NCBI RefSeq assembly: GCF_036090055.1
Contig: NZ_CP107970.1
Location: 3,536,501-3,600,500 of the forward strand
DNA: 64,000 nucleotides
Reading direction: 5' to 3'
Source: Nocardioides sp. NBC_00368
Lineage (GTDB): Bacteria; Actinomycetota; Actinomycetes; Propionibacteriales; Nocardioidaceae
The position numbers and the translations under genes are program-made. Shown here piece by piece: positions 1-7,714 of this stretch (positions within the stretch are counted from its first letter, which is position 1; each line of letters begins with the position of its first letter). Under the pieces are notes generated by a model, which had not been told where the DNA came from, did no database searches, and saw nothing but the letters and a program-made list of their open reading frames with translations.

Positions 1-173
1 CAGTTGCCGTCGGCGTCGGAGGTCGCGAGCACGCAGAACGGCGTCGCGGCGAGCCACTCCCGGTCGATGTCGAGGAGCGCCGGACGCCCCTTGGTCGCCG
101 CCCGCTCGTGCGGCGTGCCGACCACGCCGACGAGCTCCTCGAGCGTGCTGATCTCAGTCCAGGTAGGGGTCAC
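1..173 (-). CDS. Pyridoxamine 5'-phosphate oxidase-family flavoprotein (N-terminal fragment)
   Basis: Only the first 57 codons lie in the window; the gene runs off the left edge. The readable start contains LLDIDREWLAAT and FCVLATSDADGN. This resembles the opening of PPOX/FMN-binding split-barrel proteins of the MSMEG_1061 type, which are thought to use FMN or F420 in small-molecule redox chemistry. The GTG start overlaps the stop of the AraC-type regulator by four bases (GTGA), so the two are probably translated together and the regulator may control this flavoprotein. The substrate cannot be inferred. Confidence 0.7.
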   Translation of the reverse strand, partial: MTPTWTEISTLEELVGVVGTPHERAATKGRPALLDIDREWLAATPFCVLATSDADGN

Positions 174-1111
174 TGCCCCAGCGTACGAGGCGGCACCTCG
201 CCGCGGCGAGCCCGCAGCCAGTCGATCGGGTCACCCCGGTCGACCTCGACGCCGGCCATCCGGAGCATCATCCGGGCCAGCAGACGCCGGTGGGCTGCGT
301 ACGTCAGGACGTGGGCGACCACCGACCCCATCTGAAAGCTCTCCGGCGGCTCGCACAGGGCGTCCACGAGCCGGTCCTCCCAGGCCCCGCGCCGCTCGAT
401 GTCGCGGACGACCGCGAGCCAGCGTGCGGCCACGGACTCGTGGCGCTCGATCAGCGCGGCGACGTCGTCGGAATGGCGCCGGACAGGCATCGAGAGCCCC
501 TCGATGGAGGCCACCCAGCACTCCTTGGCCCACACGGTCGCCTCGAGGACCTGGCGCAGAGACTCCTCCGGCCCGTCCCACGGCAGCACCTCGTGGCCCG
601 GCAGCCGCACCCCGGTGAGCACCTCCTCGGGCAGGCCCTTGGCCAGATCGAGCAGCGCCCGGGTGTCGTCGACGTCGTGCATCACCAGCTGCTCGGTCAG
701 CGGCGCGAGCACCCGTTCCTGGGAGTCGACCCACAGCGACTCGGGCGGGTGGAAGTGGATCCCGTTCGGCGCGGGCAGCCAGTGGCTGACGGCGGCCGTG
801 CTCGGCGGGTGCCCGAACGCCTTCGCATAGGCCCGCGAGAACCCTTCGACCGACTCGTATCCGGCTGCCCAGGCCGCGTCGGTCACGGTGCCGCCGTGCT
901 GCAGCTGCCAGGCAGCCCGCTCCAGCATCACCCGCCGTCGCATCGCCACCGGCGGCTCGCCCGCACCGCGGGAGAGGAGCCGGTTGAAGTGGTAGGGCGA
1001 GGTGTAGGCGTCACCCGCCATCTGAGCCAGCGTGCGAGGCTCCCCCTCGTCGGCGCCGTCGAGCACGGCGTCCAGCAGCTCCCGCAGGCGGTCCCGCACG
1101 TGTTCGCTCAC
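170..1111 (-). CDS. AraC-family transcriptional regulator with DinB-like C-terminal region
   Basis: A 313-residue protein. An AraC-type double helix-turn-helix occupies about residues 10-105, including SPYHFNRLL and the second helix region around SVEGFSRAYAKAFG. Unusually the DNA-binding part is N-terminal. The C-terminal half, with AHVLTYAAHRRLL near the end, looks like a DinB-type helical bundle; this is an inference from pattern. I chose the GTG at 1111 because it overlaps the miaA stop by four bases (GTGA); a longer reading would run into miaA. The last codons overlap the flavoprotein start, giving a miaA / regulator / flavoprotein chain. No ligand is evident. Confidence 0.75.
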   Translation of the reverse strand: MSEHVRDRLRELLDAVLDGADEGEPRTLAQMAGDAYTSPYHFNRLLSRGAGEPPVAMRRRVMLERAAWQLQHGGTVTDAAWAAGYESVEGFSRAYAKAFGHPPSTAAVSHWLPAPNGIHFHPPESLWVDSQERVLAPLTEQLVMHDVDDTRALLDLAKGLPEEVLTGVRLPGHEVLPWDGPEESLRQVLEATVWAKECWVASIEGLSMPVRRHSDDVAALIERHESVAARWLAVVRDIERRGAWEDRLVDALCEPPESFQMGSVVAHVLTYAAHRRLLARMMLRMAGVEVDRGDPIDWLRARRGEVPPRTLGQ

Positions 1112-2100
1112 AGCGCCACCGCCCGCACCGCCGCGACGGCCTTCTCGAGACGGGACGGGTCGTCGTAGGAGACCCACACGACCCGCGGATCCTTGCGGAA
1201 CCAGGCGTCCTGACGCCGGGCGAACTGCCGGGTCCTGATCGCGGTCCGCTCCATGGCCTCCTCCAGGGTCATCTCTCCGGAGAGGTACGCGGCGACCTCG
1301 TTGTAGCCGATGGCCTTCGCCGCGGTCCGCGACCGTCCGAGTCCCGCCTCCAGGAGCCGGGCGACCTCATCGACGAACCCGGCCTCGAACATCTCCGCGA
1401 CGCGTTGCCGGATGCGTACGTCCAGGGCGTCGCGGGAGATGTCGACGCCGATCTGGATGGAGGCCGGGTCCTCGTAGACCTGCTCGGGCAGCCGCGCACT
1501 GAACGGCTCGCCGGTCAGCTCGATGACCTCCAGGGCGCGTACGACGCGACGGCCGTTGTCGACCTCGATCCGCTCTGCCGCCACCGGGTCAAGGGCTCGC
1601 AGTCGGTCGTGAAGTGCCTTCTCACCTGCGGTTTCGAGCTCCTTCTCCAGGCGCTCCCGCACCTCGGTCGAGGTCCCGGGGAACTCGAACCGATCCAGGA
1701 TCGCTCGGGTGTAGAGAGCGCTGCCGCCGACCAGCACGGGCGTCTTCCCGGCCTCGCGGAGCGTCGCGATCCGCTCGCGCGCCAGCCGTTGGAAGTCGGC
1801 GACGGAGGCCGGCTCGGCGATGTCGAGCAGGTCCAGCAGATGGTGCGGGATCCCGCGCCGCCCGGCGACCGGGAGCTTCGCGGTTCCGACGTCCATGCCG
1901 CGGTAGACCTGCATCGCGTCGGTGTTGATGATCTCGCCGCCGAGGGTCTCGGCGAGGTCCAGCGAGAGTGACGTCTTGCCCGCCGCGGTGGCTCCCACGA
2001 CCGCCACGATCGGGGTGCTGGACCGAGGAGAAGATCCCAAACTGGGTAGCTCAGGTGAACTATCCGGCTCGCGTGTCCCCCTGTTGCTGTCGTACTCCAT
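1108..2100 (-). CDS. miaA: tRNA dimethylallyltransferase MiaA
   Basis: MiaA transfers a dimethylallyl group from DMAPP to N6 of A37 in tRNAs that read codons beginning with U, the step before MiaB methylthiolation. The 330-residue protein has the P-loop GATAAGKT at residues 36-43, the family motif NTDAMQVYRGMDVGTAK, and the C-terminal RQFARRQDAWFRKD. I chose the ATG at 2100, which gives a 28-residue variable N-terminal extension. An upstream reading would overlap the small gene at 2161 on the other strand. The gene is followed by the AraC-type regulator with a 4-base overlap. miaB lies about 2.2 kb away on the same strand, separated by three accessory genes. Confidence 0.95.
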   Translation of the reverse strand: MEYDSNRGTREPDSSPELPSLGSSPRSSTPIVAVVGATAAGKTSLSLDLAETLGGEIINTDAMQVYRGMDVGTAKLPVAGRRGIPHHLLDLLDIAEPASVADFQRLARERIATLREAGKTPVLVGGSALYTRAILDRFEFPGTSTEVRERLEKELETAGEKALHDRLRALDPVAAERIEVDNGRRVVRALEVIELTGEPFSARLPEQVYEDPASIQIGVDISRDALDVRIRQRVAEMFEAGFVDEVARLLEAGLGRSRTAAKAIGYNEVAAYLSGEMTLEEAMERTAIRTRQFARRQDAWFRKDPRVVWVSYDDPSRLEKAVAAVRAVAL

Positions 2101-2160
2101 GTGGTTAGTCTGGCGGCTAGTTGGCTCATACGGGGAGCCACCGAACACGAGGGGGGAAGC

Positions 2161-2352
2161 ATGAGCTTCTTGGACAAGGCAAAGGACCTCATCGGACAGG
2201 GTGTCGACAAGGTCGGTGCCGACAAGGTCGGCGAGGGCCTGGACAAGGCCGGCGAGTTCGCCGACGAGAAGACCGGTGGCAAGTTCAGCGACCAGATCGA
2301 CCAGGGCGTCGAGACCGCGAAGAACGAGGCGGAGAAGCTGGACGGCAACTGA
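2161..2352 (+). CDS. Small MT0933/Rv0909-like protein (antitoxin-annotated family)
   Basis: A 63-residue, highly charged protein beginning MSFLDKAKDLIGQGVDKVG, with repeated DK/GxxxDK segments. This matches the short actinobacterial family usually labelled antitoxin MT0933/Rv0909. No toxin-like gene is adjacent, so an antitoxin role is doubtful; the sequence could equally be a small LEA- or CsbD-like stress protein. A strong Shine-Dalgarno (gagggggga) sits 5-6 bases before the ATG. The gene stands alone, divergent from miaA and closed by a strong hairpin terminator. Confidence 0.7.
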   Translation: MSFLDKAKDLIGQGVDKVGADKVGEGLDKAGEFADEKTGGKFSDQIDQGVETAKNEAEKLDGN

Positions 2353-2366
2353 GCCCATCCACGCAT

Positions 2367-2407
2367 CGAGGCGGGGAGCAACCCACACCGGGTTGCTCCC
2401 CGCCTCG
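2367..2407 (+). terminator. Intrinsic-type terminator hairpin
   Basis: A perfect 18-bp stem (left arm 2367-2384, right arm 2390-2407) with a 5-base loop, 15 bases after the stop of the small MT0933-like gene. The tail (gctttgcg) has only a short T run. Confidence 0.8.
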
Positions 2408-2612
2408 CTTTGCGTGAGCGCTACACCCAGTTGACATTTTGCGTGGGTTTTTCCGAAACACTGTTACGTACCTGTTGCCATTCGTGCCGTCACATGGAAC
2501 GGTCGAGAGCGTCTCATTCGCGTGCCTCACCGAATGGGGCAGCCGGGGGGCGGACGTGCGACGCATGTTCCGAAGCCGGTCCGAACACAACTACTCGGAA
2601 GTGTGGACCAAT

Positions 2613-3143
2613 ATGTCTGAGAACTACGGCAACAGCGACGAGCAGCAGAACTACGGCCAGGAGGGCGGCTTCGGCGGCCAGGAGCCCAACGAGGGCTCCT
2701 CCTACGGCGAGCAGTCCAGCGAGGGCGGCTTCGGCGGCCAGGAGGGCGGCCAGAGCGAGGGTGGCTCCTACGGCGAGCAGTCCTCCAGCGAGGGCGGCTT
2801 CAGCGGCGGCGAGCAGTCCGAAGGTTCGGGCTACGGCTCCGAGGGTGGCCAGAGCGAGGGCGGCTCCTCCTACGGTGAGCAGTCCGACGAGGGCAGCTCC
2901 TACGGTGGCGGCGAGCAGTCCGAGAGCTCGAGCGAGGGTGGCTACGGCGGCCAGGAGTCCGACGAGGGCTCCTCCTACGGCTCCGAGGGTGGCCAGAACG
3001 AGGGCGGCTCCTACGGCGAGCAGCAGTCCAGCGAGGGCGGCTTCGGTGGCGGCCAGGAGCAGTCCGAGGGCTCCGCCTACGGCTCCGACGAGGGCTCGGG
3101 CGAGGGTGGCTTCGGCGGCGAGCAGGAGCAGTCGCAGTTCTGA
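2613..3143 (+). CDS. Acidic Gly/Ser/Glu/Gln/Tyr low-complexity (intrinsically disordered) protein
   Basis: A 176-residue protein made almost entirely of G, S, E, Q and Y, with no signal peptide, no membrane segment and almost no hydrophobic residues apart from regularly spaced Tyr and Phe. Units such as SSYGEQSSEGGFGGQE and GSGYGSEGGQSEGG recur along the length. Composition and spaced aromatic stickers resemble disordered domains that form condensates, but with strong negative charge. I recognise no family. I chose the ATG at 2613 (MSENYGNSDEQQ), where the low-complexity composition begins and GGAAG lies upstream; the 58 codons before it look like non-coding sequence. A hairpin follows. The gene is monocistronic. 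Confidence 0.75.
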   Translation: MSENYGNSDEQQNYGQEGGFGGQEPNEGSSYGEQSSEGGFGGQEGGQSEGGSYGEQSSSEGGFSGGEQSEGSGYGSEGGQSEGGSSYGEQSDEGSSYGGGEQSESSSEGGYGGQESDEGSSYGSEGGQNEGGSYGEQQSSEGGFGGGQEQSEGSAYGSDEGSGEGGFGGEQEQSQF

Positions 3144-3170
3144 GTCAGCTCCGCTGATCGCAGACGGATC

Positions 3171-3201
3171 GAGCGCCGGGCCCGCAAGGGACCCGGCGCT
3201 C
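3171..3201 (+). terminator. Terminator hairpin after the low-complexity protein gene
   Basis: A 10-bp GC-rich stem (3171-3180 with 3192-3201), extended inward by a ccc/ggg pairing, 28 bases after the stop. The convergent M43 protease gene ends 33 bases further on, so it may act in both directions. Confidence 0.65.
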
Positions 3202-3233
3202 GGCGCTTCTGCACGGAGATCGTCGAGCAGCGA

Positions 3234-4166
3234 TCAGGCGCGGTACGCCACCCACCCGTCGATCATGCGCTGCACCTGGCCCGGCGTGAACTCGTCCATG
3301 CACGCGTCCTCGGTGTAGTCCATGAAGTTGTGGATCGGGTCGAGGCCCGGAGCCGTGCAGGTGTCCGACCCCTCCGGGCAGCCGAACGCGGGCGCCGCCT
3401 CGGCCGGGGTGTCGGCGACCTGGTCGCCCTTGCCGTGACAGCCACCCTGGAAGGTGTGGTAGAGGTGCAGCCAGTGGCCGACCTCGTGGGTGGCGGTGTC
3501 GCCCTCGTCGTACGGCGCCGCGTCACCGCCCGGGAGCGAACCGGCCAGGATGACCACGCCGTCCTGCGACGAGATGTTCTTGGTCGGGAAGGTCGCCCAG
3601 CCGAGCAGGCCGTCGTCGATCTCGCCGATGTAGACGTTGAGCGCGTTGTCACCGCCCTGGCGCAGCGTCGACTTCATCTCCCGCTCCCCGGCCGAGCCGG
3701 AGATGATGGGGTACCAGGCCGGGTTGATCGTGGTCTCCTGGCCGGCCACCTCGAAGGAGAACGGCGTGCCGGCGTACGCCGCGTTGAGCACGTCGATCTG
3801 CGCGTCGATGTTGGCCTGCGGGACGGCGCCGGTGGTGGCGTCCTCCTGGATGACGTGGATGTAGGTCGGGATGGTCGTCGGGCCGAGGGTGGCGCTGCCA
3901 CCCTTCTTCCCCTTCGCCGCCAGCGCGTCGCTGAGCGCCTTCTCCTTGGCGTCGGCCTGCTTGGCGGTCAGATGGTTCGTGTCGCGGACCTGCTTGGCGC
4001 CCTCGGCGACACGGGTCGCGCCGACCTCGTGCGGGTCGAAGCAGGCACCACCTTCTCCTGCCGCCTGCATCGCGGACGCGGGCGCCGCGGCCGCCAGGCC
4101 TGATGCCACCAGCACTCCGAGCGCACCCATCGCCGCTGCTCTGCCGGCCAGCTTGGGAATCGACAT
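3234..4166 (-). CDS. Secreted M43-family (pappalysin/cytophagalysin-like) zinc metalloprotease
   Basis: A 310-residue protein with a Sec signal peptide (hydrophobic residues about 12-31, cleavage near ASA at 30-32). It carries the extended zinc motif HEVGHWLHLYH, with ligands His227, His231 and His237 and catalytic Glu228. The Met-turn is NFMDYTEDACMDEFTPGQ with Met282, and four Cys after the zinc site probably form disulphides. This is the M43 metzincin pattern; substrates are unknown. I chose the ATG at 4166 because it begins the signal peptide. The gene is monocistronic between the low-complexity gene and miaB. A palindrome lies in its 5' region. Confidence 0.9.
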   Translation of the reverse strand: MSIPKLAGRAAAMGALGVLVASGLAAAAPASAMQAAGEGGACFDPHEVGATRVAEGAKQVRDTNHLTAKQADAKEKALSDALAAKGKKGGSATLGPTTIPTYIHVIQEDATTGAVPQANIDAQIDVLNAAYAGTPFSFEVAGQETTINPAWYPIISGSAGEREMKSTLRQGGDNALNVYIGEIDDGLLGWATFPTKNISSQDGVVILAGSLPGGDAAPYDEGDTATHEVGHWLHLYHTFQGGCHGKGDQVADTPAEAAPAFGCPEGSDTCTAPGLDPIHNFMDYTEDACMDEFTPGQVQRMIDGWVAYRA

Positions 4167-4179
4167 GGGGGTATCCCTT

Positions 4180-4200
4180 CCTGAGACAAGTTGCCTCAGG
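4180..4200. promoter_or_regulatory. Palindromic operator-like site upstream of the M43 protease
   Basis: A 21-base near-perfect palindrome (cctgagacaagttgcctcagg, one mismatched pair) 14 bases before the protease start. Its symmetry suits a dimeric repressor that would block transcription or initiation. The regulator is unknown. Confidence 0.4.
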
Positions 4201-4272
4201 CTAGGACAGAAATACCCTCGGGGGAACGGAGTTACGGAGAATTTGCTGTTCGAGTAACGTGACGCCGCACGA

Positions 4273-5775
4273 TCAGCCGCAGGCGGGCGCAGCGGGCAGC
4301 GGAGCCGGCACACCGACCGACGGCATGCCCAGGCCCACCGAAGGCGTCTCGGGCTCGGTCCGGCCCTGCCGCGCCTCCCAGGCGTCGCCGGAACGGGTGC
4401 GACGCACCTCGAGCACCGGGTTGTCGGCGACCAGGTGGTGCGGCGCCGCGTAGGTGATCTCGACCTTGACCATGTCGCCGGGACGTACGCCCTCGGCACC
4501 GGCCGCATTGAAGTGAACGAGCCGGTTGTCGGGAGCACGGCCCGAGAGGCGGTGGGTCTCGGCGTCCTTGCGGCCCTCGCCCTCGGCGACCATCAGCTCG
4601 AGCGTACGTCCGACGTTCTTCTTGTTCTCCTCGTAGGCGATCTCGTTGACGAGGTCGACGAGCCGGCCGTAGCGGTCCTTGACCACCTCGGGCGAGATCT
4701 GGTCGGGGAGGTCGGCAGCAGGGGTGCCGGGACGCTTGGAGTACTGGAACGTGAAGGCGCTCGCGAACCGCGACTCGCGGACCACGTCGAGGGTGGCCTG
4801 GAAGTCCTCCTCGGTCTCCCCCGGGAAACCGACGATGATGTCGGTGGTGATCGCCGCGTGCGGGATCGCCGCCCGGACCCGCTCGATGATGCCGAGGAAC
4901 TTGGTCGACCGATAGGAGCGCCGCATCGCCTTCAGCACCCGATCGGAGCCGGACTGCAGCGGCATGTGCAGCGACGGCATCACGTTGGGCGTCTCGGCCA
5001 TCGCCTCGATGACGTCGTCGGTGAACTCCGCGGGGTGCGGGCTGGTGAACCGGACGCGCTCCAGGCCCTCGATCTCGCCACAGGCGCGCAGCAGCTTCGA
5101 GAACGCCTGCCGGTCGCCGAACTCCACGCCGTAGGCGTTGACGTTCTGGCCCAGCAGGGTCACCTCGGTGACGCCCTCGGCGACCAGCGCCTCGATCTCG
5201 GCGAGGATCTCGCCCGGGCGCCGGTCCTTCTCCTTGCCCCGCAGGCTCGGAACGATGCAGAAGGTGCAGGTGTTGTTGCAGCCCACGCTCACCGACACCC
5301 AGGCGGCGTAGGCCGACTCGCGCTTGGTGGGCAGCGTGGACGGGAAGACCTCGAGGGACTCCAGGATCTCGACCTGGGCCTCCTCCTGCACCCGGGCCCG
5401 CTCGAGCAGCACCGGGAGCGAGCCGATGTTGTGCGTCCCGAACACCACGTCGACGTACGGCGCCTTCTCGGTGATCGTCGCCCGGTCCTTCTGCGCGAGG
5501 CAGCCGCCGACAGCGATCTGGAGGTCGGGGTTGGCCTCCTTGATCGGGGCCAGGTGGGAGAGGTTGCCGTAGAGCTTGTTGTCGGCGTTCTCCCGCACCG
5601 CGCAGGTGTTGAAGACGACCACGTCGGCCTGCGTGCCCTCGGTCGCCTTGAGGTAGCCCGCGTCCTCGAGCAGCCCGGAGAGGCGCTCGGAGTCGTGGAC
5701 GTTCATCTGGCAGCCGTAGGTGCGGACTTCGTACGTACGGGCCGTTGCGGAGCCAGAGGCGATCGACGTAGTCAT
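4273..5775 (-). CDS. miaB: tRNA-2-methylthio-N6-dimethylallyladenosine synthase MiaB
   Basis: MiaB is a radical-SAM methylthiotransferase that adds a methylthio group to i6A37, the product of MiaA. In this 500-residue protein the N-terminal UPF0004 domain has its three cluster Cys at residues 22, 58 and 92. The radical-SAM motif CNNTCTFC gives Cys166, Cys170 and Cys173, and a TRAM-type RNA-binding region follows near the C-terminus. The last 40 residues are a Pro/Gly-rich extension. The start is the ATG at 5775. The gene is divergent from the gluA-type transporter operon. Confidence 0.96.
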   Translation of the reverse strand: MTTSIASGSATARTYEVRTYGCQMNVHDSERLSGLLEDAGYLKATEGTQADVVVFNTCAVRENADNKLYGNLSHLAPIKEANPDLQIAVGGCLAQKDRATITEKAPYVDVVFGTHNIGSLPVLLERARVQEEAQVEILESLEVFPSTLPTKRESAYAAWVSVSVGCNNTCTFCIVPSLRGKEKDRRPGEILAEIEALVAEGVTEVTLLGQNVNAYGVEFGDRQAFSKLLRACGEIEGLERVRFTSPHPAEFTDDVIEAMAETPNVMPSLHMPLQSGSDRVLKAMRRSYRSTKFLGIIERVRAAIPHAAITTDIIVGFPGETEEDFQATLDVVRESRFASAFTFQYSKRPGTPAADLPDQISPEVVKDRYGRLVDLVNEIAYEENKKNVGRTLELMVAEGEGRKDAETHRLSGRAPDNRLVHFNAAGAEGVRPGDMVKVEITYAAPHHLVADNPVLEVRRTRSGDAWEARQGRTEPETPSVGLGMPSVGVPAPLPAAPACG

Positions 5776-5860
5776 AGCGCCCTCAAGCGTACGACCGCAG
5801 GGGCCGCGCGGAGGAATCCAGCGCGGATGGCGGTGGCGGCCCGGCGTACTGAATCTTGTT

Positions 5861-5878
5861 GGTTATGCGCTTGTAACC
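5861..5878. promoter_or_regulatory. Inverted repeat upstream of the glutamate-type ABC operon
   Basis: GGTTA-N8-TAACC, 56 bases before the gluA start. Read on the minus strand it contains GTTAC-N6-ATAAC, distantly like the a-half/b-half spacing of actinobacterial GlnR boxes. A nitrogen-control role is therefore possible, but the match is weak. Confidence 0.3.
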
Positions 5879-5933
5879 GATACCGGGGACCAAGTCATGG
5901 ATGTGCAATGCAGGATGTGGTTAGGTCTGCGGC

Positions 5934-6710
5934 ATGACCGTGCTTGACACAGATCCCACCAGCGCACCTTCGGGAGACGCCCTGGTGGTGCTCGACCATG
6001 TCGACAAGCACTACGGCGACCTGCACGTGCTCCAGGACATCAACCTGGAGATCAAGCGTGGCGAGGTCGTCGTGGTGATCGGGCCCTCGGGTTCGGGGAA
6101 GTCGACCCTCTGCCGCACGATCAACCGGCTGGAGACGATCGACTCCGGGACGATCAAGCTCGACGGCAAGGAGCTGCCCGCGGAGGGCAAGGGCCTGGCC
6201 AAGCTGCGCGCCGAGGTCGGGATGGTCTTCCAGAGCTTCAACCTCTTCGCCCACAAGACGATCCTGCAGAACGTCACGCTGGGCCCGATGAAGGTGCGCA
6301 AGCTGAAGAAGGCCGACGCCGAGGCCGAGGCGAAGAAGCTGCTCGACCGCGTCGGCGTCGGCGCGCAGGCGGCGAAGTACCCCGCCCAGCTCTCCGGCGG
6401 CCAGCAGCAGCGCGTCGCGATCGCTCGCGCGCTGGCGATGAAGCCGCAGGTGATGCTCTTCGACGAGCCCACCTCCGCCCTCGACCCGGAGATGGTCAAG
6501 GAGGTGCTCGACGTCATGGTCAGCCTCGCCAAGGAGGGCATGACGATGATCGTCGTCACCCACGAGATGGGCTTCGCCCGGGTCGCCGCCGACCGCGTCG
6601 TCTTCATGGCCGACGGCCAGATCGTCGAGTCGAACACCCCGGCCGAGTTCTTCGACAACCCGCAGTCCGAGCGCGCCAAGGACTTCCTCGGCAAGATCCT
6701 CAAACACTGA
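5934..6710 (+). CDS. gluA: Amino acid (glutamate-type) ABC transporter ATP-binding protein
   Basis: A 258-residue ATPase of the polar amino acid uptake family. It energises import by the permeases encoded downstream, on the inner face of the membrane. Walker A is GPSGSGKST (residues 50-58), the signature is LSGGQQQRVA, and Walker B is VMLFDEPTSALDP followed by the switch His in VVTHEMGFA. It is the first gene of a four-gene operon in the order ATPase, binding protein, permease, permease. That is the gluABCD order of Corynebacterium and relatives, so glutamate or a similar amino acid is the likely substrate. Confidence 0.93.
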   Translation: MTVLDTDPTSAPSGDALVVLDHVDKHYGDLHVLQDINLEIKRGEVVVVIGPSGSGKSTLCRTINRLETIDSGTIKLDGKELPAEGKGLAKLRAEVGMVFQSFNLFAHKTILQNVTLGPMKVRKLKKADAEAEAKKLLDRVGVGAQAAKYPAQLSGGQQQRVAIARALAMKPQVMLFDEPTSALDPEMVKEVLDVMVSLAKEGMTMIVVTHEMGFARVAADRVVFMADGQIVESNTPAEFFDNPQSERAKDFLGKILKH

Positions 6711-6786
6711 ACGTACGTCTCGGGTGAGCCCCTGAGCTCGCGAACCCTGCAATGCACCAACACTCATATTCCAGAAGGTGGATTCG

Positions 6787-7605
6787 ATGAAGTTCAAGAA
6801 GATCGCCGCGGTCGTGGGCGCCCTCGCGCTCGCCGGCTCGCTCGCTGCCTGTGGTGGCGGCGACGACACCGGCTCCGACGCCGGCGGCGACAAGATCAAG
6901 ATCGGCATCAAGTTCGACCAGCCGGGTCTCGGCTTCAAGGAGGCCGACGGCTCCTACTCGGGCTTCGACGTCGACATGGCGACCTACATCGCCGAGGGTC
7001 TCGGCTACGAGGGCGACCAGATCGAGTTCGTCGAGGCCGTCTCCGCCAACCGCGAGACTTTCCTCAAGGACGGCACCGTCGACATGATCCTGGCGACCTA
7101 CTCGATCACCGACGAGCGCAAGGCCGAGGTCGACTTCGCCGGTCCTTACTACATCGCCGGTCAGGACCTCCTGGTCGCGGCCGACAACACCGACATCACC
7201 GGCCCCGACACGCTCGACGGCAAGAAGCTCTGCTCGGTGACCGGCTCGACCTCGGCCCAGAAGGTCAAGGACGAGTACGCCAAGGGCGTCCAGCTGCAGG
7301 AGTTCGACACCTACAGCAAGTGCGTCACCGCCATCGCCGGCGGCCAGCTCGACGCCATGACCACCGACGACATCATCCTGGCGGGCTACGCCCAGCAGGA
7401 GCCGGGCAAGTTCAAGATCGTCGGCGCCCCCTTCTCCGAGGAGAACTACGGCGTCGGTCTGCCCAAGGGCAGCAAGGACCGCGACAAGATCAACGACCTG
7501 ATCGAGCAGTCCTTCGAGGACGGCGCCTGGGAGAAGGCGTTCAACGACAACCTCGGCGAGTCCGGTTACGAGCTGCCGGAGCCGCCGGCGGTCGACCGCT
7601 ACTGA
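6787..7605 (+). CDS. gluB: Glutamate-type ABC transporter substrate-binding lipoprotein
   Basis: A 272-residue lipoprotein: a basic and hydrophobic signal ends in the lipobox SLAAC with Cys22 as the lipidation site. It is followed by a SBP_bac_3 (periplasmic-binding type II) fold including FSGFDVDMA-like and RETFLKDGTVDMILATYSIT segments typical of glutamate/glutamine binders. I chose the ATG at 6787, nine bases after AGAAGG, over the GTG at 6778. A long inverted repeat between this gene and the next may reduce read-through, so that the binding protein is made in excess of the permeases. Confidence 0.93.
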   Translation: MKFKKIAAVVGALALAGSLAACGGGDDTGSDAGGDKIKIGIKFDQPGLGFKEADGSYSGFDVDMATYIAEGLGYEGDQIEFVEAVSANRETFLKDGTVDMILATYSITDERKAEVDFAGPYYIAGQDLLVAADNTDITGPDTLDGKKLCSVTGSTSAQKVKDEYAKGVQLQEFDTYSKCVTAIAGGQLDAMTTDDIILAGYAQQEPGKFKIVGAPFSEENYGVGLPKGSKDRDKINDLIEQSFEDGAWEKAFNDNLGESGYELPEPPAVDRY

Positions 7606-7688
7606 GCGTTCAGCGAAAGCCGAGTCGGCGCAAACGGACCACAGCGAAGCGAGGACCGGATTGCGCCGACTCGGCGTAAGCAAACGCT
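7605..7688 (+). repeat. Intercistronic long inverted repeat between gluB and gluC
   Basis: A perfect 15-bp inverted repeat (7619-7633 and 7661-7675, gccgagtcggcgcaa), flanked by a further complementary agcgtt/aacgct pair at 7605-7610 and 7683-7688. The RNA could form a long stem just after the gluB stop. Such stems commonly stabilise the upstream message or attenuate the downstream one. Confidence 0.6.
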
Positions 7689-7714
7689 GTATCTGAACAA
7701 TCCTGGAAGGACCC

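Noticed and set aside
1..618. Arg/Pro/Ser-rich plus-strand frame at the left edge
   Set aside because: Its composition is that of a shadow frame, and it overlaps the flavoprotein and AraC-type genes on the other strand.
2161..2352. Toxin-antitoxin module
   Set aside because: Only the antitoxin-annotated small protein is present. The neighbours are miaA and a low-complexity protein, with no toxin-like gene.
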